9,182 bases of DNA from Sphingomonadales bacterium (GTDB lineage Bacteria > Pseudomonadota > Alphaproteobacteria > Sphingomonadales > Sphingomonadaceae). Under the pieces are notes generated by a model. The model was not told the DNA's origin, did not search any database, and saw nothing but the letters and a program-made list of their open reading frames with translations. A program made the position numbers and the translations under genes. The stretch is taken from positions 1 to 9,182 of the forward strand of contig JAIVHR010000030.1 in the NCBI GenBank assembly GCA_020200935.1. The letters run 5' to 3'. Positions 1-6,822 of this stretch are shown here, piece by piece (the stretch's first letter is position 1; every line of letters begins with the position of its first letter).

Positions 1-1182
1 GGTCCGGATCAGCCTCGCGTCGAGCGGCGCGGCGACCAGCAGGCCGAAATCATAATAGCGCGCGAGGATGCGCAGCGAGAGGATCGCCACCAGCAGCAGC
101 GAGGCGAGATGGGCGATCAGCAGGAACAGGAAGAACGGCGCCCAGGCCGCGAGCACCGGCGGATAGGCGCCGATATTGCCCATCGCGAGGGCGAAATTGT
201 CGGCGACGAAATAGGTGAAGCCCAATGCCATGCCGATGATCGCGCGGATGAAGAGCTGGCCCGAGCGGGCGAGGCCGAACCCCGCCACCGCGCCGAGCAG
301 CGGCATCAGGATGGTCGAAAGCGGCCCCGAAATCTTGTGCCAGAGCCCGGCCTCGAGCGAGACGGTCGGCCGCCCGGCGGCCTGCAGATCGGCGATCGCG
401 GAGCGCAGCTCGCCGAAGCTCAACGCGCGGGCATCGATATTGGAGAGCGTGAACTGGTCGGGGGTGACGCCGGCGCCGAATGTCCGGCCGCTGGCATCCT
501 GCTCGGTGATGGTCTCGACGTCGAAGCGCGTCGCGGTGCCGAACCGCCAGGCATCGCCGTCGCGATCGGCCGTCTCGGCGGTGACGATCGCCTCGAGCGA
601 GCCGCCGGTGCGGTCATGGATCGTCACATCGTGGAGCCGTGTATGCTCGCGATTGCCGCTTACGCGCGCGGCGTTGATCAGGTCGTCGCCGTCGCGGACC
701 CAGACGTTGGTCGCCCCGCCGCTATCGGGAATCGGCCCGTATTCGACGGCTTCCCAGGCGGTCAGGGTGGCGTAGGACGGCGCCACCACCCGCTCGTTGA
801 AGGCGAAGAGCAGCATTGCGATGACGAAGCTGGCGAGGATCAGCGGGGCGAGAATCTGGTGCGCCGAGGCGCCGGCCGCCTTCATCGAGACGATCTCGCT
901 GTTGGCGTTCATCGTCGACAGCGAGATCAGCGCGCCGAGCAATGCCGCGAAGGGCAGGAAGCGCTCGATCAGCTGCGGCACGCGGAGCGATACGTAGAAC
1001 CAGAGCTCGCCCTCGCCGTTGCCGGGCTGGGCGAGGATCGCGCCCGATTCGCCGAGCAGATCGAGCATCATCAGGATGACCACGAGCCCGCCGAGCACCG
1101 CGAAGGTGCGGGCGACGAAGGTGCGCGCCATATACCAGGCGATGGTCGAGGAGGGGAAAAACTGGAGCTGCGCGGCGGCCAT
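1..1182 (-). CDS. lptG: LptG, lipid-export ABC transporter permease (3' end outside window)
   Basis: One of the two permeases of the inner-membrane LptB2FG transporter, which pulls lipopolysaccharide (or a similar lipid) out of the inner membrane and feeds it to the periplasmic bridge. The frame opens at ATG 1180-1182 and stays open to base 1, giving 394 residues with no stop. Hydrophobic segments lie at about 23-43, 70-90, 108-128, 285-304, 309-331 and 343-372. The stretch NANSEIVSMKAAGAS (92-106) matches the cytoplasmic coupling helix that contacts LptB. Residues about 135-275 form the soluble periplasmic beta-rich domain, with NVWVRDGDDLINA at 159-171. The start lies 3 nt past the lptF stop, with a weak GAGG inside the end of lptF, so the two are co-transcribed. 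Most LptG proteins are about 360 residues; this one is already longer, partly through an N-terminal extension of roughly a dozen residues, and it has a tail after the last membrane helix. The C-terminus cannot be judged. Confidence 0.93.
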   Translation of the reverse strand, partial: MAAAQLQFFPSSTIAWYMARTFVARTFAVLGGLVVILMMLDLLGESGAILAQPGNGEGELWFYVSLRVPQLIERFLPFAALLGALISLSTMNANSEIVSMKAAGASAHQILAPLILASFVIAMLLFAFNERVVAPSYATLTAWEAVEYGPIPDSGGATNVWVRDGDDLINAARVSGNREHTRLHDVTIHDRTGGSLEAIVTAETADRDGDAWRFGTATRFDVETITEQDASGRTFGAGVTPDQFTLSNIDARALSFGELRSAIADLQAAGRPTVSLEAGLWHKISGPLSTILMPLLGAVAGFGLARSGQLFIRAIIGMALGFTYFVADNFALAMGNIGAYPPVLAAWAPFFLFLLIAHLASLLLVAILSLRILARYYDFGLLVAAPLDARLIRT

Positions 1183-1185
1183 CGA

Positions 1186-2391
1186 TCAGGCCTCGGCCTT
1201 GCGGCGCTTCAATCGCAGCAGCGTGCGGACCGCGGCGACGATCTTGGCGAATCCCTTTTCGAGAAAGCCGATCGGCTGGCCGCCCGGAACATAGGCGATC
1301 TGGTAATACATCCAGACGATCAGCGCCGCGAACAGCGCGAAGGGCACCCACAGCGCAATCAGCGGATCGACCCGGCCGAGCGCCGCCACGTCCTCGCCAT
1401 ATTGCCAGACCTTGTGCATCGTCGTGATCAGCACCACCGACAGGAACACGCCGAGCGCCGAGGTCGATCGCTTGGGCGGCACGGCGAGCGACACCGCGAG
1501 CAGCGGCAGCAATATCATCATCATCACCTCGGCGAGCCGGAAATGGAAATTGGCCCGGCTCGCCATCCGCAATTCCGCCGGTTCGGCCGGATCGTTCGCA
1601 ACGTCGAGCAATTCGAACAGCGTCAGCTCGCGGTGGATGCCGCCGCGGCCGCGGAAACGCTCGATCTTCGGCAGTTCGATCGGCAAATCGTGGCTGGCGA
1701 AGCTGAGCACGCGCGGGCGCTCGAAATTGGGCTGGTCGTGGACCAGCCGGCCGTTGGACAGCCGGAAGATGATCGTGTCGGGATCGTCGGTCGCCATGAA
1801 GGTGCCGTGTTCGGCGGTGACCGAGATGTTGCGGTCGCCGTCGGTCTGCGTGCGGACGAAGATGCCGCTCAGGTCCCGGCCGTTATTCTCGCTGCGCTCG
1901 ACCCGCAGCGTCATGTTGCGCGACAGATTGTTGAATTCGCCGACATTGATCGAGGCGCCGAGCGCCCCCTGGCGCAGCTCGAATTGCAGCTGTTCGTAGG
2001 AATAGCGCGCGGTGGGTTGGAAATAGCCGACGATCACGAGGTTGAGCAGCAGGAAGACGATGGTGAAGATATAGGGGACCCTGAGCAGCCTGCCGTAGCC
2101 GAGCCCGATCGCGCGGAAAACGTCGAGTTCGGAGGACAGAGCGAGCTTGCGGAAGGCGAGCAATATGCCGAGCATCAGCCCGACCGGGATCGCCAGCGAC
2201 AGATATTCGGGCACGATATTCGCCAGCATTTCCCATACGACGCTGACCGGCCCGCCTTCCTTCGCCACGAAATCGAGCAATCGGAGCATCTTGTCGAGCA
2301 CCAGCAGCATCGCCGCGATCGCCAGGGTCGCCAGCATCGGCACCGTGACGAGCCGGGCCATGTAGCGGTCTGTGGCGGTGAAGAATTGCAA
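1186..2391 (-). CDS. lptF: LptF, lipid-export ABC transporter permease
   Basis: Partner permease of LptG in the LptB2FG exporter of the inner membrane. It has 401 residues, normal for the family. Hydrophobic segments lie at about 16-38, 58-80, 104-124, 287-305, 311-329 and 342-364. The coupling helix is at about 80-104 (FRKLALSSELDVFRAIG), and a periplasmic jelly-roll region covers about 130-275. I chose the TTG at 2389-2391 as start: an in-frame TGA lies two codons upstream, so nothing earlier is possible, and a GGAG sits 10 nt before the TTG. The resulting N-terminus, MQFFTATDRYMARL, fits family members; the next ATG is at residue 11. It heads a minus-strand operon with lptG, 3 nt apart, and diverges from the DUF2141 operon. 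Linkage to sphingolipid genes suggests its cargo may include sphingolipids; that is inference. Confidence 0.94.
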   Translation of the reverse strand: MQFFTATDRYMARLVTVPMLATLAIAAMLLVLDKMLRLLDFVAKEGGPVSVVWEMLANIVPEYLSLAIPVGLMLGILLAFRKLALSSELDVFRAIGLGYGRLLRVPYIFTIVFLLLNLVIVGYFQPTARYSYEQLQFELRQGALGASINVGEFNNLSRNMTLRVERSENNGRDLSGIFVRTQTDGDRNISVTAEHGTFMATDDPDTIIFRLSNGRLVHDQPNFERPRVLSFASHDLPIELPKIERFRGRGGIHRELTLFELLDVANDPAEPAELRMASRANFHFRLAEVMMMILLPLLAVSLAVPPKRSTSALGVFLSVVLITTMHKVWQYGEDVAALGRVDPLIALWVPFALFAALIVWMYYQIAYVPGGQPIGFLEKGFAKIVAAVRTLLRLKRRKAEA

Positions 2392-2523
2392 AGTTCAGAC
2401 GCTCCGTGACCATATTTTGGCCGCATGGATCGGGGATATGGGAGGGAATAGGGAAGTAGTGTGAATTTTGCCATGCCCGATCGGGGCGTCGCGGCAGGGC
2501 ATGTAATTATCGGAGCTCTAAAA
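2392..2523. other. Divergent intergenic region between lptF and the DUF2141 operon
   Basis: These 132 bp are noticeably richer in A and T than the flanking genes and must hold promoters for both directions. I see no convincing -35/-10 pair on either strand: a TTGCCA at 2468-2473 and a TAATTA at 2504-2509 are too far apart for a sigma-70 promoter. The region holds the Shine-Dalgarno of lptF (minus strand) and of the DUF2141 gene (GGAG, 2512-2515), plus the inverted repeat listed separately. Confidence 0.6.
2472..2503. repeat. Inverted repeat CATGCCC-N18-GGGCATG upstream of the DUF2141 operon
   Basis: Perfect 7-bp arms at 2472-2478 and 2497-2503 are separated by 18 nt. Overlapping the left arm is a perfect 10-bp palindrome, CCCGATCGGG (2476-2485), so two mutually exclusive pairings are possible. 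The right arm ends 8 nt before the GGAG of the DUF2141 gene, with an AT-rich spacer (TAATTAT, 2504-2510). The position fits an operator or a 5'-leader hairpin. The repeat is visible; any function is inference, and short palindromes are common in GC-rich DNA. Confidence 0.4.
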
Positions 2524-3036
2524 GTGTTCAGTAAATTTTTGACCATCGGCGCGGCGCTTGCCGCCGTGCCTCTCATCGGGACAGCCGCGAATGCCGGCAC
2601 ACGGGTACCCAACGACATGTCGAACTGTCGGGCCGGATCGGGCCAGACCGCCGCGCTCGTGCGCGTCGTCGGCTTCAAGCAGGGCAGCGGCCGGGTGCGC
2701 GTCCAATCCTATTCGGGCTCGTCGAACTGGCTCGAAAGCGGCCGCTGGCTGCATCGCGTCGACGTTCCGGTCCGGCTCGAGGGCCGCAACATGACCGTCT
2801 GCCTGCCGCTTCCGGGTCCGGGCAGCTACGGCATCGCCGTGCGCCACGATCTCAACAATAACGGCCGTTCGGACCGGCGCGACGGCGGCGGCTTCACGCG
2901 CAATCCCAACATCTCCTTCCCCTTCGGCATGGAGCCTTCCTACGGCGAGGTCTCGGTGAACATGCGGGAAGGCGTCAACAACGTCACGATCGTGCTCAAC
3001 TATCTCCAAGGCACGCGCGTGGAACCGATCCGATAG
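2524..3036 (+). CDS. Exported DUF2141 family protein
   Basis: A secreted, probably periplasmic or envelope-associated protein of 170 residues. The biochemical role of DUF2141 is not established. I place the start at GTG 2524-2526 because GGAG lies 8 nt upstream and a clean signal peptide follows: basic residue at 4, hydrophobic core about 5-20, predicted cleavage after ANA at 22-24. The frame is open back to a GTG at 2461, but that would put 21 non-signal residues in front and lacks the better ribosome site. The mature part is a beta-rich domain with the family hallmark SYGIAVRHDLNNNGRSDR (101-118). Its D109, N111, N113 and D117 are spaced like a DxNxNGxxD calcium-binding loop. FPFG at 132-135 also fits the family. 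Cys35 and Cys93 could form a disulfide. It leads an operon with the lipid kinase (7 nt gap) and the Tam41-like gene, pointing to a role in envelope lipid handling. Confidence 0.85.
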   Translation: MFSKFLTIGAALAAVPLIGTAANAGTRVPNDMSNCRAGSGQTAALVRVVGFKQGSGRVRVQSYSGSSNWLESGRWLHRVDVPVRLEGRNMTVCLPLPGPGSYGIAVRHDLNNNGRSDRRDGGGFTRNPNISFPFGMEPSYGEVSVNMREGVNNVTIVLNYLQGTRVEPIR

Positions 3037-3043
3037 CCCGCCG

Positions 3044-3819
3044 ATGGTGTGCGTCGCCCTCCTGTCCAACCCCTGCTCGACGGGAAATATGGAGATGCTG
3101 CCGCGGATCCGGAAATTCTGCGCCCATCGCTCCGACATCTTCCATTACGAGGTCGAGGATGTCGGCCAGATCGATGTCGCGCTGCAGATCATCGCGCGCG
3201 TCAAGCCGCTGATACTGGTGATCAACGGCGGCGACGGCACGGTCCAGGCGGCGATGACCGAGATCCATCACGGCCGCCATTTCGGCGACGATCCGCCGCC
3301 GGTCGCGGTGCTGCCCAACGGCAAGACCAATCTTATCGCGCTCGATCTCGGCGCCGCCGGCGATCCGATCGACATGCTCGAACGGATCCTCGAGATCGCC
3401 CGCTCCGATCTGGCCGGGCATGTCGTCGGCCGCGAGCTGATTTCGCTGTCGAACAGCGAGACCAACGGCCGGCCGGTGCTCGGCATGTTTCTCGGCGGGG
3501 CGGGGCTCGCCGACACGATCCTCTATTGCTGCTGCTCAGATTCAACACTTCGGGGGAAGGGGCCCTGGACGGCTCGCTCAAGCTGCTGGTGGTCGAGCAG
3601 AAGCCCTGGGCGATTCTGCGCGCGGCCTGGGCGATGCTGCGCGGCCGCGCCGAGTTCGGCGATCACCACGGCCTCCTGATGAGCCAGGGCAACGAAATCC
3701 GCATCGAGGGCGACCGGTCGAGCGTGCTGCTCGACGGCGAGCTGTTCGAAGCCAACGACGACCGGCCGATCGTCCTCACCCCGACGCAGCCGGTATCCTT
3801 CCTCTCGCTGGCGGCGTGA
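3044..3819 (+). pseudogene. DAGK-family lipid kinase, ceramide-kinase-like, frame disrupted near 3530
   Basis: Members phosphorylate a lipid hydroxyl (diacylglycerol, sphingoid base or ceramide) with ATP at the inner membrane. The first part, frame from ATG 3044, reads well to about residue 162. The N-terminal strand VALLSNPCSTGN (4-15) is present, the nucleotide-binding signature GGDGT is at 62-66, PNGKTN is at 91-96, and GGAGLADTILYC is at 151-162. After that the frame turns to nonsense and stops at 3677-3679. The expected C-terminal half continues in another frame from about 3531 (FNTSGEGALDGSLKLLVVEQ onward), includes LLDGELFEA, and ends at TGA 3817-3819. The joined product would be only about 258 residues and seems to lack a helical stretch normally found between the two parts, so a small deletion is likelier than a single-base slip. 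The break falls at a short CTG/TGC repeat. Context (spt, acp, cerR-like) favours ceramide as substrate, as for CpgB of Caulobacter crescentus. A sequencing or assembly error is possible. Confidence 0.75.
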
Positions 3820-4745
3820 GCCGGCTCACCGATCTCGTTGCCGCCGAGCTCGGCGCGCCGGTCGAACCCCGCGTCGCCGCCTTCGCCGCCGATATCGCCG
3901 GGCAGTATGGCGCGGCATCGCGCGCCGTGCTGTTCTACGGATCGTGCCTGAGGAGCGATCGGCTCGAGGGCGAAATGCTCGATTTCTACCTGATCGTCTC
4001 CGATTATCGCGCCGCCTATGGCAGGAGCTGGCTGGCGGTGGCGAACCGGCTGATCCCGCCCAATGTCTTTCCGTCCGGCCATGACGGATTGCAGGCCAAG
4101 ATCGCGGTGCTCAGCGAGGGCGATTTCGCGCGGCTCGCCTCCTCCCGGACCCGCGGCGTCTCGGTCTGGGCGCGCTTCGCCCAGCCCGCGCGGCTGGTCT
4201 GGGCGGCCGACGAGGCGGCCCGGACGAAGGCGGTCGATGGTGTCGCGCAGGCGGCGCCGGCTTTGCTCAAGGCCGCCCGGCCGATGGTCGGCGACCGGAT
4301 CGGCCGGCGCGAGCTCTGGCGGCAGGCTTTCGATCTCACCTATTCGGCCGAATTGCGCGCCGAGCGGAGCGGGCGATCGCGCTCGGTCGTCGATACCGAT
4401 CCGGAGCGTTACGAGCGGTTCACGCTGCCGGCGCTGGCCGAGGCCGGCATCGCCGCCGAGCCTGACGGGGAGGGAAGCCTCGTCTTCGCCGACGGCCTGA
4501 CATCGCGCGCGCGCCGCGCCGGCAAGCGGGCCTGGCGCCGCCGCCGGATCGAGGGCAAGCTCCTGACCCTGTTGCGGCTCGCCAAGGCCAGCGCGACCTA
4601 TGCCGGCGGCGTCGATTATCTCGTCTGGAAGATCAACCGCCATGCCGGGACCAATATCGAGGTGCGCGACTGGCAACGCCGCTGGCCGCTGCTCGGCGCG
4701 CTGGTGCTGCTGCCGCGCCTCTGGCTCCGCGGCGCGGTGCGCTAA
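3816..4745 (+). CDS. Tam41-like nucleotidyltransferase, possible CDP-lipid synthase
   Basis: A 309-residue protein with no ready-made name. Its features, in order, resemble Tam41, the mitochondrial phosphatidate cytidylyltransferase. These are the nucleotidyltransferase-fold loop FYGSCLR (40-46); MLDFYLIVSDY (54-64) carrying the acidic metal-binding position; WARFAQPARLVW (118-129), like the Tam41 RLHKPV region; a helical part with DLTYSAELRAE (173-183) and DTDPERYERF (193-202); and a C-terminal basic helix region RRRRIEGKLLTLLRLAKASA (241-260). No signal peptide; the last about 20 residues are hydrophobic with basic flanks and could touch the membrane. The GTG start at 3816 overlaps the kinase stop (GTGA), indicating translational coupling. 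Tam41 turns phosphatidate plus CTP into CDP-diacylglycerol; next to a ceramide-kinase-like gene, a CDP-ceramide or related activation step is plausible but inferred. The kinase frame disruption could reduce its expression. Start and reading frame are solid; the family link is from motif reading by eye. Confidence 0.8.
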   Translation: MSRLTDLVAAELGAPVEPRVAAFAADIAGQYGAASRAVLFYGSCLRSDRLEGEMLDFYLIVSDYRAAYGRSWLAVANRLIPPNVFPSGHDGLQAKIAVLSEGDFARLASSRTRGVSVWARFAQPARLVWAADEAARTKAVDGVAQAAPALLKAARPMVGDRIGRRELWRQAFDLTYSAELRAERSGRSRSVVDTDPERYERFTLPALAEAGIAAEPDGEGSLVFADGLTSRARRAGKRAWRRRRIEGKLLTLLRLAKASATYAGGVDYLVWKINRHAGTNIEVRDWQRRWPLLGALVLLPRLWLRGAVR

Positions 4746-4760
4746 GGGGAGCGGTGCGAC

Positions 4761-6734
4761 CTAGCCGGCTACCGATTCATTTGCCTCCGCCTCCTCCATG
4801 GCCCGGTCGATCGCATCGGCAAGCATCGACAGGGTGAAGGGCTTGCGGAGCACCTCGTGCTCGGACAGCTGCTCGGATTCATCGCCGTCGCCGGCAAAGC
4901 CGGTGACGAAGAACAGCGGCAGATCGGGCCGCGATTTGGCCAGCTCGCTCGCCAGCTCGAGGCCGGTCATGCCGGGCATCACGATGTCGGTGATGACGAG
5001 ATCGATATCGTCGCGCTCGCTGAGAACATCGAGCGCCGCCGCCCCGCCGCCGCAGCCGATCGGATCGTGCCCCAGCTCCTCGAGCGCCATCAGCGTCGCG
5101 CGGCGGACGCGGGCGTCATCCTCGACGACGAGCACGCAGTGGCTTCCCGATCCGCCCGAGGGCTGCGCGGCCATCGAAGCATCGGGTGAGGGACGCCGTG
5201 CCGCGTCGCCGTCGAAGCGCGGCAGGAAGATCGACACCGTCGTGCCCTCTTCGAGCGCCGACCTGATCGCCACGTCGCCGCCCGATTCGCGGGCGAAGCC
5301 GAAGATCTGGCTGAGCCCGAGCCCGGTGCCGCGGCCGACCGGCTTGGTGGTGAAAAAGGGCTCGAAGGCGCGCTCCCGCACCTGTTCGGACATGCCGCAG
5401 CCTTCGTCGGTCACCGAAATTTCCAGATAGTCGCCGGGCTTGAGGCCGTTATGGCGATGCGCCGCATCGGCGGTGATGTTGCGGATCGCGATGGTCAGCA
5501 CGCCTTTGCCCTCCATCGCGTCGCGGCCGTTGACGGCGAGATTGAGCACGGCGTTTTCGAGCTGGTTGCGGTCGGCCCAGACCGGCCAGATATCCTCGTC
5601 GGCGTCGATCCCGAGCTCGATCTGTTCGCCGAGCGCGCGATTGAAGATCTTCGCCATTTCCTCGACCATCTCGCCGGCGTCGATGCCTTCGGGCTGCAAA
5701 GGTTCGGAGCGGGCGAAGCCGAGCAGCCGCCGGGTCAGTTCGGCGGCCCGGCCGGCACCGTCGAGCGCATTGTCGAGATGCTGTTCGATATCGGCACCTT
5801 CCTTGCCGAGCTTGCGCTTGGCGAGCTCGAGCCCGCCGATCACCACCGCCAGCATATTGTTGAAATCATGCGCGATACCGCCGGTCAGCTGGCCCAGCGC
5901 CTCCATCTTCTGCGCCTGATGCAACTGCCGCTCGGCCGCCTCGCGCTCGGCCGCCTCGGCGCGCAGCTGCTCGTTCGCCTGTTTGAGCTGACGGGTGCGT
6001 TCGGCGACCGCCAGTTCGAGATCGTCGGCGCGCAGATGCGCATGTTCGCGGTCGCGGAAGGCGCGGTAAGCCATCCAGCCGAGCCCGATCGCGCCCAGCG
6101 CCAGCACCACGCCGGCGATGGCGAGCAGCATCGCCAGCAGGTTCGATCGTTCGGTGGTCGCGATGCGGGCGGTCGAGCGTTCGCCGAGCCGGGCGCGCTC
6201 CTCGCCGGCGATCTCTTCGAGCGTACGCGCGATCGCCGGACCGTGCGGGCTCGAGGCGGCGGCATTGTGCAGCGACAGCGCCTCCCAGTTGCGCCGGGCG
6301 ACCGCATAGGCGGCGGTGTTGGCGAGTTCGGTGCCATATTCGCGGACATTCGTCGCCAGCCTGTCGACGCGAGCCTGTTGCGCCGATTCGACGGGGATCA
6401 GCCGGTCGAGCCGTTCGATCCGCCGCACCGCGGCGCGCCATTCGTCGCGATACATGGTGCCCAGCGCCCGGTCGCTGTTGATCACGAAGCGGCCGAGCGC
6501 GGCCTCGGCGCGGGCGATCGAGCCGCCGATATTGCGCGTCAGCATGATGATTTCGAAGCTCTGCCGCTCGCGCTCGGCGGCCAGGTCGCGCTCGGCGTTT
6601 GTCGCGGAGACGAGATAGACGAGCGTGCCGAGCAGGATGGCGAGTAGCGCCGCCGCCGCGCTGGCCATGCCCCGGCGCCTGACATCGCCGGTTTCGAAGG
6701 CTCCGGGCCGTTGAGTCTCGGGCGTTTCGGCCAT
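4761..6734 (-). CDS. Membrane-bound hybrid sensor histidine kinase with receiver domain
   Basis: A 657-residue two-component sensor. Two membrane helices (about 24-44 and 199-223) bracket a helical periplasmic sensor of roughly 150 residues, consistent with a CHASE3-type four-helix input domain. A coiled coil (about 228-277) leads into the HisKA dimerisation domain, with phospho-acceptor His289 in GGIAHDFNN. The ATPase domain has an N-box (NAVLNLAVNGRDAM, 394-407, with N398 and N402), G1 box DEGCGM (443-448), F box FEPFFTTK (457-464) and G2 box GRGTGLGL (467-474). The C-terminal receiver (about 531-650) has E538/D539/D540, phospho-acceptor Asp583 (TDIVMPG) and Lys631 (RKPF), so both phosphorelay sites are intact. 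No output domain is present, so a phosphotransfer protein or separate regulator must act downstream; none is in the window. It ends 15 bp from the convergent Tam41-like gene and starts 88 bp after spt on the same strand. The ligand is unknown. The ATG at 6732-6734 has no visible Shine-Dalgarno. Confidence 0.93.
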   Translation of the reverse strand: MAETPETQRPGAFETGDVRRRGMASAAAALLAILLGTLVYLVSATNAERDLAAERERQSFEIIMLTRNIGGSIARAEAALGRFVINSDRALGTMYRDEWRAAVRRIERLDRLIPVESAQQARVDRLATNVREYGTELANTAAYAVARRNWEALSLHNAAASSPHGPAIARTLEEIAGEERARLGERSTARIATTERSNLLAMLLAIAGVVLALGAIGLGWMAYRAFRDREHAHLRADDLELAVAERTRQLKQANEQLRAEAAEREAAERQLHQAQKMEALGQLTGGIAHDFNNMLAVVIGGLELAKRKLGKEGADIEQHLDNALDGAGRAAELTRRLLGFARSEPLQPEGIDAGEMVEEMAKIFNRALGEQIELGIDADEDIWPVWADRNQLENAVLNLAVNGRDAMEGKGVLTIAIRNITADAAHRHNGLKPGDYLEISVTDEGCGMSEQVRERAFEPFFTTKPVGRGTGLGLSQIFGFARESGGDVAIRSALEEGTTVSIFLPRFDGDAARRPSPDASMAAQPSGGSGSHCVLVVEDDARVRRATLMALEELGHDPIGCGGGAAALDVLSERDDIDLVITDIVMPGMTGLELASELAKSRPDLPLFFVTGFAGDGDESEQLSEHEVLRKPFTLSMLADAIDRAMEEAEANESVAG

Positions 6735-6741
6735 GAAATCG

Positions 6742-6747
6742 ACTATA
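6742..6747 (-). promoter_or_regulatory. Possible -10 element for a leaderless histidine-kinase transcript
   Basis: On the minus strand TATAGT lies 7 nt upstream of the kinase ATG, and no Shine-Dalgarno is present. A -10 element (TANNNT) at this distance would place the transcription start at or next to the ATG, the usual arrangement of leaderless mRNAs. No good -35 is visible at 17 nt. Weak evidence from one hexamer. Confidence 0.25.
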
Positions 6748-6822
6748 GGCCGCTAGGAGCCGGGCGAACAGCGGGGTCGCGTGGCGCCATCGCCATTCGC
6801 CTCCATGACCGGGAAGCCGGGC

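Noticed and set aside
109..2409. A 766-codon open frame on the plus strand
   Set aside because: It is exactly antisense to lptG and lptF, which share one reading phase. The translation is a charged, Arg/Glu/Asp-rich sequence without family motifs, a typical GC-rich shadow.
2461..2523. Earlier GTG start for the DUF2141 gene
   Set aside because: It would put 21 residues before the signal peptide. The GTG at 2524 has GGAG at good spacing.
2518..3138. A 206-codon minus-strand open frame opposite the DUF2141 gene
   Set aside because: No motifs, and it runs antisense into the kinase start; the plus-strand gene has a signal peptide and family hallmark.
3663..4676. A 337-codon open frame on the minus strand
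   Set aside because: Antisense to the Tam41-like gene, which has coupling to its upstream neighbour and recognisable motifs. The minus-strand translation has none.
5451..6647. A 398-codon open frame on the plus strand
   Set aside because: Antisense to the histidine kinase, whose motifs are all intact. The plus-strand product is low-complexity and unlike any protein family I know.
6735..6822. Intrinsic terminator after spt
   Set aside because: I found only short GC-rich complementarities and no following T-run on the minus strand.
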